A stretch of DNA of 49,219 nucleotides from Inquilinus limosus MP06 (GCF_000767795.1 NZ_JANX01000003.1:1-49219), one strand, 5' to 3'; shown: positions 19,450 through 28,661, counted from the first letter of the stretch. The notes: generated by a model from the sequence alone, not told the origin. Numbers and translations: made by a program.

Positions 19450-20574
19450 ATGACCGACCTCGCGACCGTCGCCCCCGCCGGCCAGCTCGCCGTCGCCTCG
19501 CAATGGCAGCTGATCTGGTGGGCCTTCCGCCGGCACAGGCTGGCCATGGCCTCGCTGGTGATCGTGATCATCCTCTACGTGATCGCGGCCGTGCCGGGGT
19601 TCTTCGCCATCAACGACCCCAGCCAGCAGAACGCCCGCGCCGCCTTCCACCCGCCGCAAGGGATCCACCTGTTCGACCGGGCCGAGGATGGCGGCCTGCA
19701 GGTCGGCCTGTACTTCCACCCGCACAAGCTGACCCGCGACCCGGAGACGCTGGCCGCCGTCTACAAGGAGGACCCGGCCCGCAAGGTCGGCATCTCGCTG
19801 TTCGGCCGTGGCTACACCTATTCGGTGCTGGGGCTGTTCACCACGAACATCCACCTCATCGCCTCGGCCGACCCGAAGCAGCCGCTGTTCCTGTTCGGCA
19901 CCGACCGCCTCGGCCGCTGCGTCTGGAGCCGGATCATGCAGGGCGCCCAGATCTCGCTGTCGGTCGGCCTGGTCGGCGTGTTCCTGTCGCTCGCCATCGG
20001 CCTGATTCTCGGCGGCATCTCCGGCTATTACGGCGGCAAGCCGGATTTCGTGATCCAGCGGGTGATCGAATTCGTGCTGGCCCTGCCGACGATCCCGATC
20101 TGGCTGGCCATGGCCGCGGCCCTGCCGCAGGACTGGCCGGCCATCACCCAGTACTTCATGATCACCGTGATCCTGTCGCTGACCGGCTGGGCCCAGCTGG
20201 CGCGCGTCGTCCGCGGCCGCTTCCTGTCGCTCAGAACCGAGGAGTTCGTCACCGCCGCCCGGCTCGACGGCTGCGGCGAGGGGCGGATCATCTTCCGCCA
20301 CATGATGCCGAGCTTCCTCAGCCACATCATCGCCTCGGTGACCTTGGCGATCCCGGCGATGATCCTGGCCGAGACGGCGCTGTCCTTCCTCGGTCTCGGG
20401 CTGCAGCCGCCGACCATCTCCTGGGGCGTGCTGCTGCGCGAGGCGCAGAACATCCGCTCGATCGCCACCGCCCCCTGGCTGTTCGCGCCCGGCGCCTTCG
20501 TGGTGGTCGCGGTGATGGCGCTCAACCTGCTCGGCGACGGCCTGCGCGACGCGGCCGACCCCTACAACAAGTGA
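19450..20574 (+). CDS. ABC transporter permease (DppC-like), module C
   Basis: A 374-residue inner-membrane permease, longer than the usual 290-300 residues. The extra length is a periplasmic insertion of about 80 residues between the first helix (LVIVIILYVIAAVPGFFAI, about 37-55) and the conserved GTDRLGRCVWSRI motif. That insertion is shared by relatives that partner long binding proteins. The coupling loop holds TAARLDGCGEGRIIFRHMMP, and the C-terminal LSFLGLGLQPP and GDGLRDAADP motifs are standard. It forms the channel with the preceding permease. Confidence 0.94.
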   Translation: MTDLATVAPAGQLAVASQWQLIWWAFRRHRLAMASLVIVIILYVIAAVPGFFAINDPSQQNARAAFHPPQGIHLFDRAEDGGLQVGLYFHPHKLTRDPETLAAVYKEDPARKVGISLFGRGYTYSVLGLFTTNIHLIASADPKQPLFLFGTDRLGRCVWSRIMQGAQISLSVGLVGVFLSLAIGLILGGISGYYGGKPDFVIQRVIEFVLALPTIPIWLAMAAALPQDWPAITQYFMITVILSLTGWAQLARVVRGRFLSLRTEEFVTAARLDGCGEGRIIFRHMMPSFLSHIIASVTLAIPAMILAETALSFLGLGLQPPTISWGVLLREAQNIRSIATAPWLFAPGAFVVVAVMALNLLGDGLRDAADPYNK

Positions 20575-20588
20575 CGGCGGAGCGCTCG

Positions 20589-22331
20589 ATGACGAACCCT
20601 CCCGCCGCCCCCGTGCCGTTCCCCGGCCGCCCCAAGCCCGTCCTGGCGGTGCGCGACCTGGTGACCCATTTCCCGACCCGCGCCGGGCTGGTCAAGGCGG
20701 TCGACGGCGTCTCCTTCGCGGTCGAACGCGGCAAGACCCTCTGCGTCGTCGGCGAAAGCGGGTCGGGCAAGAGCGTCACCGCCCGCTCGATCCTGCAGAT
20801 CGTCGACGCACCCGGGCGCATCGTCTCCGGCGAGATGGTGCTGAACCGGGCCGATGGCAGCAGCGTCGATCTGGCGAAGCTGCATCCGCGCGGCCGGGCG
20901 ATCCGCCGGGTGCGCGGCCGCGAGATCGCGATGATCTTCCAGGAGCCGATGTCGTCGCTGTCGCCGATCCACACCGTCGGCGACCAGATCATCGAGGTGC
21001 TGCGCCTGCATCTGGGCATGGGCAAGGCCGCGGCCCGGGCGCGGACGATCGAGCTGCTGAAGCAGGTCGAGATCCCGCGGCCGGAACGGGCGATCGACCG
21101 CTACACCTTCGAGTTCTCGGGCGGCATGCGCCAGCGCGCCATGATCGCCATGGCGCTGGCCTGCAACCCGCAGCTGCTGATCGCCGACGAGCCGACCACG
21201 GCGCTGGACGTCACCACCCAGGCCGAGATTCTGGACCTGATCAAGCGGCTGCAGGCCGAATACGGCATGGCGGTGCTGTTCATCACCCATGACATGGGGG
21301 TGGTGGCGGAGATCGCCGACGACGTGCTGGTGATGTATCACGGCAAGGTGGTGGAGCACGGTCCGGTCGACCGCATCTTCCACGCGCCGCAGGAGCCCTA
21401 CACGAAGATGCTGATCGGCTCGGTCCTCAGGCTCGAGGACAAGGCCGAGATCCGGCTGAGGCGCCCGCCGCTGCCGGCCGACCGCCGGCCGGTGGTCGAG
21501 GTCGAGGGCCTGCGGATGCAGTTCGGCACCGGCAGCGCCGCCTTCGCCGCGGTCGACGGCGTGTCGCTGCAGGTGAGGGCAGGGGAGACGCTGGGCATCG
21601 TCGGCGAATCCGGCTCCGGCAAGACCACGATGGGGCGCTGCCTGCTGCGGATCTACGACCCGACCGACGGCGCCATCCGCTACCGCCGCGCCGACAATTC
21701 GGTGGTCGACCTGGCCAAGGCCGACAAGCCGACGCTCGCCTCGTGCCGGCGCGAGATCCGGATGATCTTTCAGGATCCGGTCTCCTCCCTCAACCCGCGC
21801 ATGACCGTGGCCCAGGTGATCGGCGAGCCGCTGCTGGTCAACGGCATCGCCAGGGGCAAGGACCTGGACGAGCGGGTCGCCGGGCTGATGCGCCAGGTCG
21901 GCCTCGACCCCGCCTGGCGCGAGCGCTACCCGCACGCCTTCTCCGGCGGCCAGCGCCAGCGCATCGGCATCGCCCGCGCCATCGCGCTGAACCCCCGGGT
22001 CATCGTCGCCGACGAGGCGACCTCGGCGCTCGACGTCTCGCTGCGCTTCCAGGTGCTGGACCTGCTGCTGAAGCTGCAGGACGAGTTGGATCTCGCCTAC
22101 ATCTTCATCAGCCACGACATCGGCGTGATCCGCTACATGTGCGACCGCGTCGGCGTGATGTATCGCGGCCGGCTGGTCGAGATCGGCGAGGCCGAGGCGG
22201 TGTGCGAGGCGCCGGCCCATGACTACACCAAGGCGCTGATCTCCGCGGTGCCGCGGCCCGACCCGCGCCGCCGCAGCATCCACAACCGCATCCGGTACAC
22301 CGAACCCTCCGAGCGGAGCCTCGCCCGATGA
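20589..22331 (+). CDS. Fused double ABC ATPase (DppD-DppF in one chain), module C
   Basis: A 580-residue protein with two complete nucleotide-binding domains. The first has Walker A GESGSGKS at residues 55-62, signature FSGGM near 176-180 and Walker B LLIADEP. The second has Walker A GESGSGKT at 339-346, signature FSGGQRQR at 451-458 and Walker B VIVADEA. Walker B Glu is thus Ala-adjacent (DEA) in the second half, as in several such fusions. The short linker carries only part of the usual DppD C-terminal extension. The frame is open far upstream; I choose ATG 20589 behind GGCGGAG. It overlaps the dehydratase gene by 4 bases, tying transport to catabolism. Confidence 0.93.
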   Translation: MTNPPAAPVPFPGRPKPVLAVRDLVTHFPTRAGLVKAVDGVSFAVERGKTLCVVGESGSGKSVTARSILQIVDAPGRIVSGEMVLNRADGSSVDLAKLHPRGRAIRRVRGREIAMIFQEPMSSLSPIHTVGDQIIEVLRLHLGMGKAAARARTIELLKQVEIPRPERAIDRYTFEFSGGMRQRAMIAMALACNPQLLIADEPTTALDVTTQAEILDLIKRLQAEYGMAVLFITHDMGVVAEIADDVLVMYHGKVVEHGPVDRIFHAPQEPYTKMLIGSVLRLEDKAEIRLRRPPLPADRRPVVEVEGLRMQFGTGSAAFAAVDGVSLQVRAGETLGIVGESGSGKTTMGRCLLRIYDPTDGAIRYRRADNSVVDLAKADKPTLASCRREIRMIFQDPVSSLNPRMTVAQVIGEPLLVNGIARGKDLDERVAGLMRQVGLDPAWRERYPHAFSGGQRQRIGIARAIALNPRVIVADEATSALDVSLRFQVLDLLLKLQDELDLAYIFISHDIGVIRYMCDRVGVMYRGRLVEIGEAEAVCEAPAHDYTKALISAVPRPDPRRRSIHNRIRYTEPSERSLAR

Positions 22332-23548
22332 AGATCACCGACATCCGGACCTTCCTGATGCAGGCGGGGCCGCCGGATCCCGACAAATGGGCGACGGACG
22401 GCCGGCTCGGCGACGCGGCGATGCCGGAGGGCAAGCTCGGCGGCTTCCGCAACTGGCTGTTCGTCAAGGTCTACACCGATGCCGGCATCGTCGGCATCGG
22501 CGAATGCTCCGGCTGGCCGCGGGTGATCGAGACCGCGGTGCAGGACCTGAAGGCGCTGCTGATCGGCGAGGACCCGACGCATATCGAGCGGCTGTGGCAG
22601 AAGATGCAGGTCGCCACGATGGGGCACGGCATGCTCGGCACGGTCGGCGCCGGGGCAATGACCGGCATCGATGTCGCGCTGTGGGACATCAAGGGCAAGG
22701 CGCTGGGCGTGCCGGTGTGGAACCTGCTCGGCGGCAGGATGCGCGACCGGGTGCCGATCTATTCCCACGCCAACACGGCCGAGGCGGCGCTGGCGGTGAA
22801 GGGCCACGGCATCCGGACCATCAAATGCGGCGGCGTCGCCGACCCGGTGCGCAAGGTGGCGACGCTGCGCGAGGCGGTGGGCGACGAGGTCGACATCGCC
22901 ATCGACCTGCACGGCCCGCCCTGGCTGACCCCGGCCGACGCCGCCCGGCTGGCTCGAGCGCTGGAGCCATACAACCTGCTGTGGATCGAGGACCCGATCG
23001 CGCCCGAAAACCTCGACGGCTACAAGCGCATCCGTGACGCCGCCCATGTGCCGCTGGCGGCGGGCGAGCGCATGGCGACGATCTTCGGCGAGCGCGAACT
23101 GATCGAGCGCGAGCTGGTCGACGTCATCCAGCCCGACACCGGCCGGGCCGGCGGCCTGACCCAGATGCGGAAGATCGCGGCGATGGCGGAGGCGCATCAC
23201 ATCATGATGGCGCCGCATTCCGGCTCGCTGGGCCCTGTCGCCGAATATGCGGCGCTGCACCTGCTGGCGGCGATCCCGAACGCGCTGATCCTGGAGCGGC
23301 TGGATGCCGACTGGCCCGGCCGGGCCCGGACCGTGGTGCCGCATCCGGTGCAGGAAGGCGGCTCGATCGCCGTGCCCGACGCGTCGGGGCTAGGCTGCGA
23401 CATCGACGAGGATTTCGTCGCGCGTTTTCCCAGCGAGCGCAACGTCGCCGTGCCCGGATCCGACAAGTCCTACGCGCCGGGCACCCACCGGGAGCATGTC
23501 TATGTCCAGACGCGGCTCCGGCGGGCGCCGTACTTCAACGGGCGCTGA
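22328..23548 (+). CDS. Enolase-superfamily sugar-acid dehydratase (DgoD-like mandelate-racemase subgroup)
   Basis: A 406-residue protein with the enolase-superfamily capping domain (about 1-120) and a (beta/alpha)7-beta barrel. Metal ligands are D193, E221 and E247 (DLH, IEDP, AGER). H195, two residues after the first ligand, and H297 (APHSG) match the acid/base pair of galactonate dehydratase. K166 occupies the first Lys position of the KxK motif, but the second is Gly168. Such enzymes remove water from aldonates or aldarates to give 2-keto-3-deoxy acids. It is translationally coupled to the importer ATPase and functionally linked to udh, lactonase and kdgD. It is therefore my best candidate for the missing aldarate dehydratase, but an aldonate substrate is equally possible. 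Confidence 0.88.
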   Translation: MKITDIRTFLMQAGPPDPDKWATDGRLGDAAMPEGKLGGFRNWLFVKVYTDAGIVGIGECSGWPRVIETAVQDLKALLIGEDPTHIERLWQKMQVATMGHGMLGTVGAGAMTGIDVALWDIKGKALGVPVWNLLGGRMRDRVPIYSHANTAEAALAVKGHGIRTIKCGGVADPVRKVATLREAVGDEVDIAIDLHGPPWLTPADAARLARALEPYNLLWIEDPIAPENLDGYKRIRDAAHVPLAAGERMATIFGERELIERELVDVIQPDTGRAGGLTQMRKIAAMAEAHHIMMAPHSGSLGPVAEYAALHLLAAIPNALILERLDADWPGRARTVVPHPVQEGGSIAVPDASGLGCDIDEDFVARFPSERNVAVPGSDKSYAPGTHREHVYVQTRLRRAPYFNGR

Positions 23549-23584
23549 ACCGGCGGGTCCGGTGCTTCGGACGAAGACAGCTGT

Positions 23585-24382
23585 TCAGGGAAGCGGCTGA
23601 AGCGCCTGTTCGAAGCCGCCGACATGGCGGCAGGTGAGGGCGGCGGCGTGCCGGGCGGCCTCCAGGCAGGCGCCCAGGTCGCCGCCCGCGAGATGCGCGT
23701 CGATGAAGGCGGCGATGAAGGTGTCGCCGGCGCCGGTGGTATCGACCACTTCGACCGGAGCCGCGTCGGCCTCGGCCATCGCGGTGCCATCCGTGGCGAT
23801 GCTGCCCCGGGCGCCACAGGTCACCACCGCGACCCGGGCGCCCTGGTCGAGGAAATCCCGGGCCAGCTGCCGGGCGCGCGCCCGGTCCTCGCCCGCCGAG
23901 CCGAAGGCGATGGCCAGCCCGTCGGCACCGGGATTGACGGCGAGGTCCTGCGAGACCGAAACGCCTGCCTTCGCGAGCTCGCGCCGCAGCGCGCCGCCAT
24001 CGTCCAGCCAGCCGAGATGGACGTGGCGCATGCGGCACAGGCGGGCCCGATCGGCCGCCGGCGGACGATATCCGGCACAGGCGCCGAAATCCTCGAAGGC
24101 GATGATCCGGTCGCCGGTCGCGTCGATGTCGAGATCGGTGACGGCGGTGCGGCCCGGCCGGACCAGGACCCGGCCGGTGTCGACGCCGCAGCCGGCCAGG
24201 CAGGCCAGGACCCGGCAGCCGTCCGCGTCGTCGCCGACCGCGCCGAAATACCCGACCTCGCGGCCCAGCCGGTGCAAATGCACGGCCACGTTCAGCGCAT
24301 TGCCGCCGACCGCCGACTGCCGGGTCGGCAGGTACCGGTCGATGCAGTTGTCGCCGACGGTGGCAATCTCGAAGCCGCTCAT
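23585..24382 (-). CDS. frlD: PfkB-family sugar kinase, fructoselysine 6-kinase-like
   Basis: A 265-residue ribokinase-fold kinase. The substrate motif GGNALNVAV is at residues 26-34 and the anion-hole/catalytic DTTGAGD at 214-220 with D220 as base. The opening IATVGDNCIDRY is close to E. coli FrlD, which phosphorylates fructoselysine on C6. It lies 39 bases downstream of an FrlB-like deglycase gene on the same strand, which strongly supports action on an Amadori product. Other PfkB specificities remain possible from sequence alone. It converges with the dehydratase gene of module C. Confidence 0.85.
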   Translation of the reverse strand: MSGFEIATVGDNCIDRYLPTRQSAVGGNALNVAVHLHRLGREVGYFGAVGDDADGCRVLACLAGCGVDTGRVLVRPGRTAVTDLDIDATGDRIIAFEDFGACAGYRPPAADRARLCRMRHVHLGWLDDGGALRRELAKAGVSVSQDLAVNPGADGLAIAFGSAGEDRARARQLARDFLDQGARVAVVTCGARGSIATDGTAMAEADAAPVEVVDTTGAGDTFIAAFIDAHLAGGDLGACLEAARHAAALTCRHVGGFEQALQPLP

Positions 24383-24421
24383 GCCGCTCCCCCGACGTTC
24401 GCTTCCGGCGGCATCATGCCC

Positions 24422-25435
24422 TCAATAGGCCACCCGCTTGTAGTAGCGCCGGGTGGTCAGCGGATGGTCGGTCAGCACCTCGAGATGGGCGCTGACCCGC
24501 TCCAGCGCGGCCGCCAGCAGCACGGGCGAGACCAGGCCCCGAACCTCCGGGGACAGGCCCGGCAGCGCGAACCGGGCGGCGTCCAGCACCAGCAGCCGGT
24601 CGGTGTACTGCCGGGCGAAGCGCTCGACCCGGTCGGCCAGCGGACGAAGCTCGTCCTCGCCTTTGAGCAGCACGACGCTGACCCCGGGCTCGACCAGCTC
24701 CAGCGTGCCGTGAAAGAAGTCCGACGCATGCACCGGCCGGGTCCGGATCCACTGCATCTCCTCCAGGATGCACATGCCGTAATAGAAGGCCTGGGGCCAG
24801 GCCGAGCCCGATGCCGTGATGATGTGGTAGGGCGTGTCCGCCAGGGCCCGGGCGAAGGCGCCGGCCTCCGGCTCGAAATCCCGCTTCAGCCCGGCCAGCA
24901 GCCCGGGAAGGCGGCCGAGCTCCGCGACGATCGCGTCCCGGTCCGGGCCTTCGCCCCGATGCGCCAGGACCGACAGGGCGATGAACAGGGACTGCAGGTA
25001 GAAGGATTCGCAGGAGGTGTCGTCCTCGGCGAAGTTGACGATCGCATGGTCGGCCTGCTCGGCCAGGGGCGCGCCGGCATGCCCGACCAGCGCCAGCACC
25101 GTCGCCCCGCGCGCCTTGCAGAAGGCCAGCGCCTCCACGCTTTCGGCCGTGGTGCCGGAGAGGGAGGGGATGACGACGATCGATCTCGGCCCGAGATGCC
25201 GCGATCCGGCCAGCACCAGCTCGGCCGAGGGCTCCGCGAAGACCGGGAAGGTCGAGCGGCGCTGCAGCAGCTGCTGCGCCGGCTGCATCAGGATCGCGGC
25301 GCCGCCGGTGCCGAGGAAGAACAGGTTCTCGGCCCCGGCCTGAAGGCTGGCCTGGATCGCCGCATGGATCCGTCCCGCGGTCGCCGCCGCGCCCGACTGG
25401 ATCCGGACATATCGCGGCTCGTCGAAATTCAGCAT
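24422..25435 (-). CDS. frlB: SIS-domain fructosamine 6-phosphate deglycase (FrlB-like)
   Basis: A 337-residue protein with two SIS (sugar isomerase) domains, roughly residues 25-165 and 190-325. It resembles E. coli FrlB, which splits fructoselysine 6-phosphate into glucose 6-phosphate and the free amine. Shared features include an FFLGTGGAA phosphate loop, a Ser/Thr loop SLSGTTAE, the block FFHGTLELVEPGVSVVLLKG and the terminal RRYYKRVAY. No glutaminase domain is present, so it is not a GlmS-type synthase. It is the first gene of a two-gene operon with the kinase, divergent from a UTRA-type regulator. The identity of the amino acid moiety is unknown. Confidence 0.85.
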   Translation of the reverse strand: MLNFDEPRYVRIQSGAAATAGRIHAAIQASLQAGAENLFFLGTGGAAILMQPAQQLLQRRSTFPVFAEPSAELVLAGSRHLGPRSIVVIPSLSGTTAESVEALAFCKARGATVLALVGHAGAPLAEQADHAIVNFAEDDTSCESFYLQSLFIALSVLAHRGEGPDRDAIVAELGRLPGLLAGLKRDFEPEAGAFARALADTPYHIITASGSAWPQAFYYGMCILEEMQWIRTRPVHASDFFHGTLELVEPGVSVVLLKGEDELRPLADRVERFARQYTDRLLVLDAARFALPGLSPEVRGLVSPVLLAAALERVSAHLEVLTDHPLTTRRYYKRVAY

Positions 25436-25485
25436 CGGCCATCGCCTCCCGGCTGCGTGATTGCCGTCTTCGTATCAGCAACGGA

Positions 25486-25498
25486 GTTGTCAGACAAC
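25486..25498. promoter_or_regulatory. Candidate operator, perfect palindrome GTTGTCAGACAAC
   Basis: GTTGTC and GACAAC flank a single central A, a perfect 13-bp palindrome 51 bases upstream of the deglycase start. A degenerate copy (GTTGTCTGAC) lies at 25554-25563 near the regulator start, and a related dyad lies at 26359-26376 before the binding-protein gene. Size and symmetry fit a GntR protein of the HutC/UTRA type, the class encoded next to it. Confidence 0.65.
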
Positions 25499-25553
25499 GC
25501 TGTTCGATATGTGCCGATCGGCAGGGCTTGACCGGAAGGACGCCGCCGCAGAT

Positions 25554-25563
25554 GTTGTCTGAC
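25554..25563. promoter_or_regulatory. Second, degenerate copy of the GTTGTC-n-GAC operator
   Basis: GTTGTCTGAC repeats the left arm and centre of the palindrome at 25486-25498. It lies 46 bases before the GTG start of the UTRA-type regulator, a position suited to autoregulation. Confidence 0.45.
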
Positions 25564-25609
25564 GGCAGCCGTTCGGCCGCCGCATCGCAGTCGGTCGGGG
25601 AGGGCGTTC

Positions 25610-26341
25610 GTGGCCACCGCGCTTCGGGACGAGCGGGCGCTGAGCGTCCGGCTCAAGGACGAGATCACGGCGTTGATCGACCGCGGACGGCTGAAGCCCG
25701 GCGACAAGCTGCCGACCGAGGCGGAGCTGACCGAGCGGTTCCGGATCTCCCGGCCGGCGCTGCGCGAGGCGCTGAAGCTGCTGGAGCAGGAAGGGATGAT
25801 CACGGTCGTGCACGGCCGTGGGCGCTTCGTCGCCGCCGCGGCAGCCGTGCGGGTGAAGCGGCCGATCACCTGCTTCGAGAGCGTGACCGACATGGTCCGG
25901 CACTTCGGCTACGCGCCGGAGAACAAGGTGCTGGACCTGTCCGAGACCGGGGCGGACCAGGAGACTGCGACGGCCTTGGCCATCCCGAAGGGAGCCCCGG
26001 TTGTCAGACTGGAACGGCTGCGGCTGCAGGGCGATGCGGCGATCATCTACTCGATCGACCTGGTGCCCCGGCCGATCCTGCCGGCCGACCTCTCGGCGCT
26101 CGACTGGAACGGTTCGCTGTGCGAGCTGCTCGACCGCTGCGGCCACCGGCCGCTCGCCTCCGCCGCCACCGCATCCGCCGGCCTCCTGCCACCGGATGTT
26201 GTCGAGTCGCATGGCCTTGCGGATTTCGGTCCGGCCTTCCTGATCTCCGAGATCTGCTATTCCGCGTCCGGCCGCCCGGTGCTCTACGCGCATGACTATC
26301 ATCGCGGCAGCGCCTTCTCGTTCAGCTTCGCGCGCCGGTAA
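25610..26341 (+). CDS. GntR transcriptional regulator, HutC subfamily (UTRA domain)
   Basis: A 243-residue regulator with a winged helix at about residues 12-78 (LPTEAELTERFRISRPALRE, wing GRGRFVA). A UTRA ligand-binding domain at about 90-238 includes PVVRLERLRLQGDAAIIYS and PVLYAHDYHRGSAFSFSF. UTRA regulators sense small sugars, sugar phosphates or amino acids; FrlR of fructosamine operons is of this type. It starts with GTG preceded by GGGGAGG. It is divergent from the deglycase-kinase operon and points into the transporter genes 80 bases downstream. Palindromic sites at both promoters suggest it controls the whole module. Confidence 0.92.
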   Translation: MATALRDERALSVRLKDEITALIDRGRLKPGDKLPTEAELTERFRISRPALREALKLLEQEGMITVVHGRGRFVAAAAAVRVKRPITCFESVTDMVRHFGYAPENKVLDLSETGADQETATALAIPKGAPVVRLERLRLQGDAAIIYSIDLVPRPILPADLSALDWNGSLCELLDRCGHRPLASAATASAGLLPPDVVESHGLADFGPAFLISEICYSASGRPVLYAHDYHRGSAFSFSFARR

Positions 26342-26358
26342 CATATCGGTGCGACGGC

Positions 26359-26376
26359 TTGTCAGTCGTCTGACAC
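26359..26376. promoter_or_regulatory. Candidate UTRA-regulator operator before the family-3 importer genes
   Basis: TGTCAG and CTGACA flank 4 bases (TCGT), an inverted repeat sharing its arms with GTTGTCAGACAAC at 25486. It sits about 45 bases before the binding-protein start. The wider centre means it may bind differently, but its shared half-site supports a common regulator. Confidence 0.5.
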
Positions 26377-26420
26377 TGTGTCTATGCTCGGCGAACACCA
26401 ATCAACATCGGGGAGGAACC

Positions 26421-27269
26421 ATGTTCGGAAAGATGCTGTCGGCCGCCGCCGTTGCCGCGGTGCTGGCCTGCGCCGGGTCGCCGGTCCAGGCCGGCCAGAC
26501 TCTGGACCGGGTGATGTCGACCAAGGTGCTGCATGTCGCCACCAACGCGAACTGGCCGCCGCAGGGCTTTCTCAACGACGCCAACGAGCTCGACGGCTTC
26601 GACATCGACATGGCGAAGGAGATCGCCAAGCGCCTCGGCGCCGAGGTCCAGTTCGACACGCCGGAATGGCAGGTGATGACCGGCGGCCACTGGCAGGGGC
26701 GCTGGGACGTGGCGGTGGGCTCGATCACGCCGACCAAGGCGCGGGCCCAGGTGCTGGATTTCCCGGCGGTCTACTACTACAGCCCCTATGTCTTCGTGGT
26801 GCACAAGGACTCGAAGGCGGCCAAGCGGTCGGACCTGAACGGCAAGGTCATCGGGGTCGAGACCTCGACCACCTCGGAGGACTACATCAACCGGCGGCTG
26901 GAGATCGACGCGCCCGACGTCCCGCCCTTCACCTATGACGTCCAGCCCGGCGAGGTCCGCACCTATCCGGGCTCGATCGAGCCGTTCGACGACCTGCGCC
27001 TCGGCGACGGCGTCCGCATCGACGCCATCGTCGCGCCGGAGCAGACGGCGCTCGGCGCCATCAAGAACGGCTATCCGGTCAAGGTGCTGGAAGGCGACCA
27101 CGCCTTCTTCGAGCCGCTGGTGGTGGTCGCCGACAAGGGCGACGCCGAATGGGACGCCAAGCTCAAGGAGATCATCGGCGCGATGCGCGCGGACGGCACC
27201 ATCTCGAAGTTTTCCCAGAAATGGTACGGCCGCGACTACAGCCAGATGACGGTCTCGACCGCCAAGTGA
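26421..27269 (+). CDS. ABC transporter solute-binding protein, family 3 (amino-acid type)
   Basis: A 282-residue periplasmic protein with a signal peptide ending near residue 24 (SPVQA). Family-3 features include LHVATNANWPPQGF, GFDIDMAKEIAKRLG, the hinge region DVAVGSITPTKAR and the C-terminal MRADGTISKFSQKWYG. Family-3 proteins bind polar amino acids, opines and, in Agrobacterium, Amadori compounds such as deoxyfructosyl-glutamine. A longer upstream reading frame exists, but GGGGAGG lies just before ATG 26421. In this setting I infer a glycated amino acid as ligand. Its permease is encoded two genes downstream. Confidence 0.92.
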   Translation: MFGKMLSAAAVAAVLACAGSPVQAGQTLDRVMSTKVLHVATNANWPPQGFLNDANELDGFDIDMAKEIAKRLGAEVQFDTPEWQVMTGGHWQGRWDVAVGSITPTKARAQVLDFPAVYYYSPYVFVVHKDSKAAKRSDLNGKVIGVETSTTSEDYINRRLEIDAPDVPPFTYDVQPGEVRTYPGSIEPFDDLRLGDGVRIDAIVAPEQTALGAIKNGYPVKVLEGDHAFFEPLVVVADKGDAEWDAKLKEIIGAMRADGTISKFSQKWYGRDYSQMTVSTAK

Positions 27270-27333
27270 CGTCCCCGTTGCGGGCGCAGCCGCTCGGCGG
27301 TCGCGCCCTGTGACCGCCGTCCCCGGAGACGCC

Positions 27334-28620
27334 ATGCCGGCTTCCTATATCGACACCTATTACAGCCGCACGCTGGCCGCCGACGAACGCCTCCTGCCGC
27401 TGTCCGGCCGGGTGAGCGCCGATGTCTGCGTCGTCGGCGGCGGCCTCGCCGGCATCACCGCGGCGCTGGAGCTGGCGCGGCGCGGCCGGCAGGTGGTGCT
27501 GCTGGAGGGGCGGCGCATCGCCTGGGGCGCGTCCGGCCGCAACGGCGGCTTCGTGTCCCCCGGCTATGCCACCGGCCTCGACGCCATCGAAAGGCTGGCG
27601 GGGCACGACGCCGCCGCTTCGCTGTACCGCCTGTCGATGGAGGGCGTGCGGATCGTCGCCGACAACATCCGCGACCTCGGCATCGCCGAGGCGGCACCGG
27701 TGCACGGCATCATCGCCGCCATCCGCTACGACGGCGCCGCAGCCCTGCAATCGTATCGCGACCGGATGGAGCGCGACTTCGGCCGACCGCTGCGCTTCAT
27801 GCCGCGCGACGAGGTCCGGTCGCATCTGCTGTCGCCGAAATACCATCAGGCGCTCTACGACGCCGAGTCTTTCCACTTCCACCCGCTGAACTACGCCTGC
27901 GCCCTGATCCGCGAATTCCGGCGCCTGGGCGGTCTGGTGCATGAGGACAGCCTGGTCACGGGGGCGCAGCTGGACGGGGCGCGCAAGGTGGTGACCACGG
28001 CGGGGGGGCGGGTCGAGTGCGGCGACGTCGTCTTCGCCGGCGGGGGCTACACCGATTCCGTCTGCCCGGCGCTGCGGCGGGCCTTCCTGCCGATCGCCAC
28101 CTATGTCCTGCTGACCGAGCCGATCCGGGACCGCATCGCCGACGCGATCCGGACCAATGCCGCGATCGGCGACGACCGCAGGGCCGGCGACTATTACCGG
28201 GTGGTCGGGGGCGAGCGGATCCTGTGGGGCGGCCGCATCACCACCCGCACCAGCGACCCGCGCGACCTGGCCGAGCGGCTGCGGCGCGAGATGGTGACGA
28301 CCTATCCGCAGCTGGCCGACGTGAGGATCGACATCGCCTGGTCGGGGCTGATGTCCTATGCCCGCCATCTGATGCCGCAGATCGGGCGGCTGCAGCCCGG
28401 GGTCTGGTACTGCACCGCCTTCGGCGGCCATGGCATGAACACCACGGCGATCGGCGGCAAGGTCGTCGCCGAGGCGATCGCGGGCGAGAGCGACCGCGTC
28501 CGGCTGTTCGAGCCCTTCGGGCTGGCCTGGAACGGCGGTCCGTTCGGGCGGGCGGCGGCCCAGCTGACCTATTGGACCTACCAGGCGATGGATGCCTGGC
28601 GCGAGCGCAAGGCCGCCTGA
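27334..28620 (+). CDS. FAD-dependent amine/amino-acid oxidase (DAO family, PuuB-like)
   Basis: A 428-residue flavoprotein of the DAO superfamily, which oxidises C-N bonds of secondary amines and amino acids. The dinucleotide motif GGGLAG is at residues 35-40, the ribose-binding Glu at E58, and the motif WGASGRNGG at 64-72, characteristic of gamma-glutamylputrescine-oxidase-like proteins. The C-terminal FAD motif is in the GGHGMNTTAIGG stretch. An in-frame GTG lies at 27310, but ATG 27334 has GGAG 5 bases upstream. It lies between the binding-protein and permease genes of an importer, so it probably acts on the imported compound or its amine half. Whether it attacks the Amadori bond itself is open. 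Confidence 0.87.
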   Translation: MPASYIDTYYSRTLAADERLLPLSGRVSADVCVVGGGLAGITAALELARRGRQVVLLEGRRIAWGASGRNGGFVSPGYATGLDAIERLAGHDAAASLYRLSMEGVRIVADNIRDLGIAEAAPVHGIIAAIRYDGAAALQSYRDRMERDFGRPLRFMPRDEVRSHLLSPKYHQALYDAESFHFHPLNYACALIREFRRLGGLVHEDSLVTGAQLDGARKVVTTAGGRVECGDVVFAGGGYTDSVCPALRRAFLPIATYVLLTEPIRDRIADAIRTNAAIGDDRRAGDYYRVVGGERILWGGRITTRTSDPRDLAERLRREMVTTYPQLADVRIDIAWSGLMSYARHLMPQIGRLQPGVWYCTAFGGHGMNTTAIGGKVVAEAIAGESDRVRLFEPFGLAWNGGPFGRAAAQLTYWTYQAMDAWRERKAA

Positions 28621-28661
28621 ACGCAGGCCTGGTCAGGAACGGAGCAGGGAGCGGGGAGACG

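Noticed and set aside
16210-20325. A very long minus-strand open frame (1371 codons) opposite importer C
   Set aside because: It is antisense to well-supported transporter genes, its protein is low-complexity and rich in Arg, Gln, His and Asp, and open antisense frames are expected at this G+C content.
20562-22283. Minus-strand frame of over 570 codons opposite the fused ATPase
   Set aside because: Antisense shadow of two clear nucleotide-binding domains; no family features of its own.
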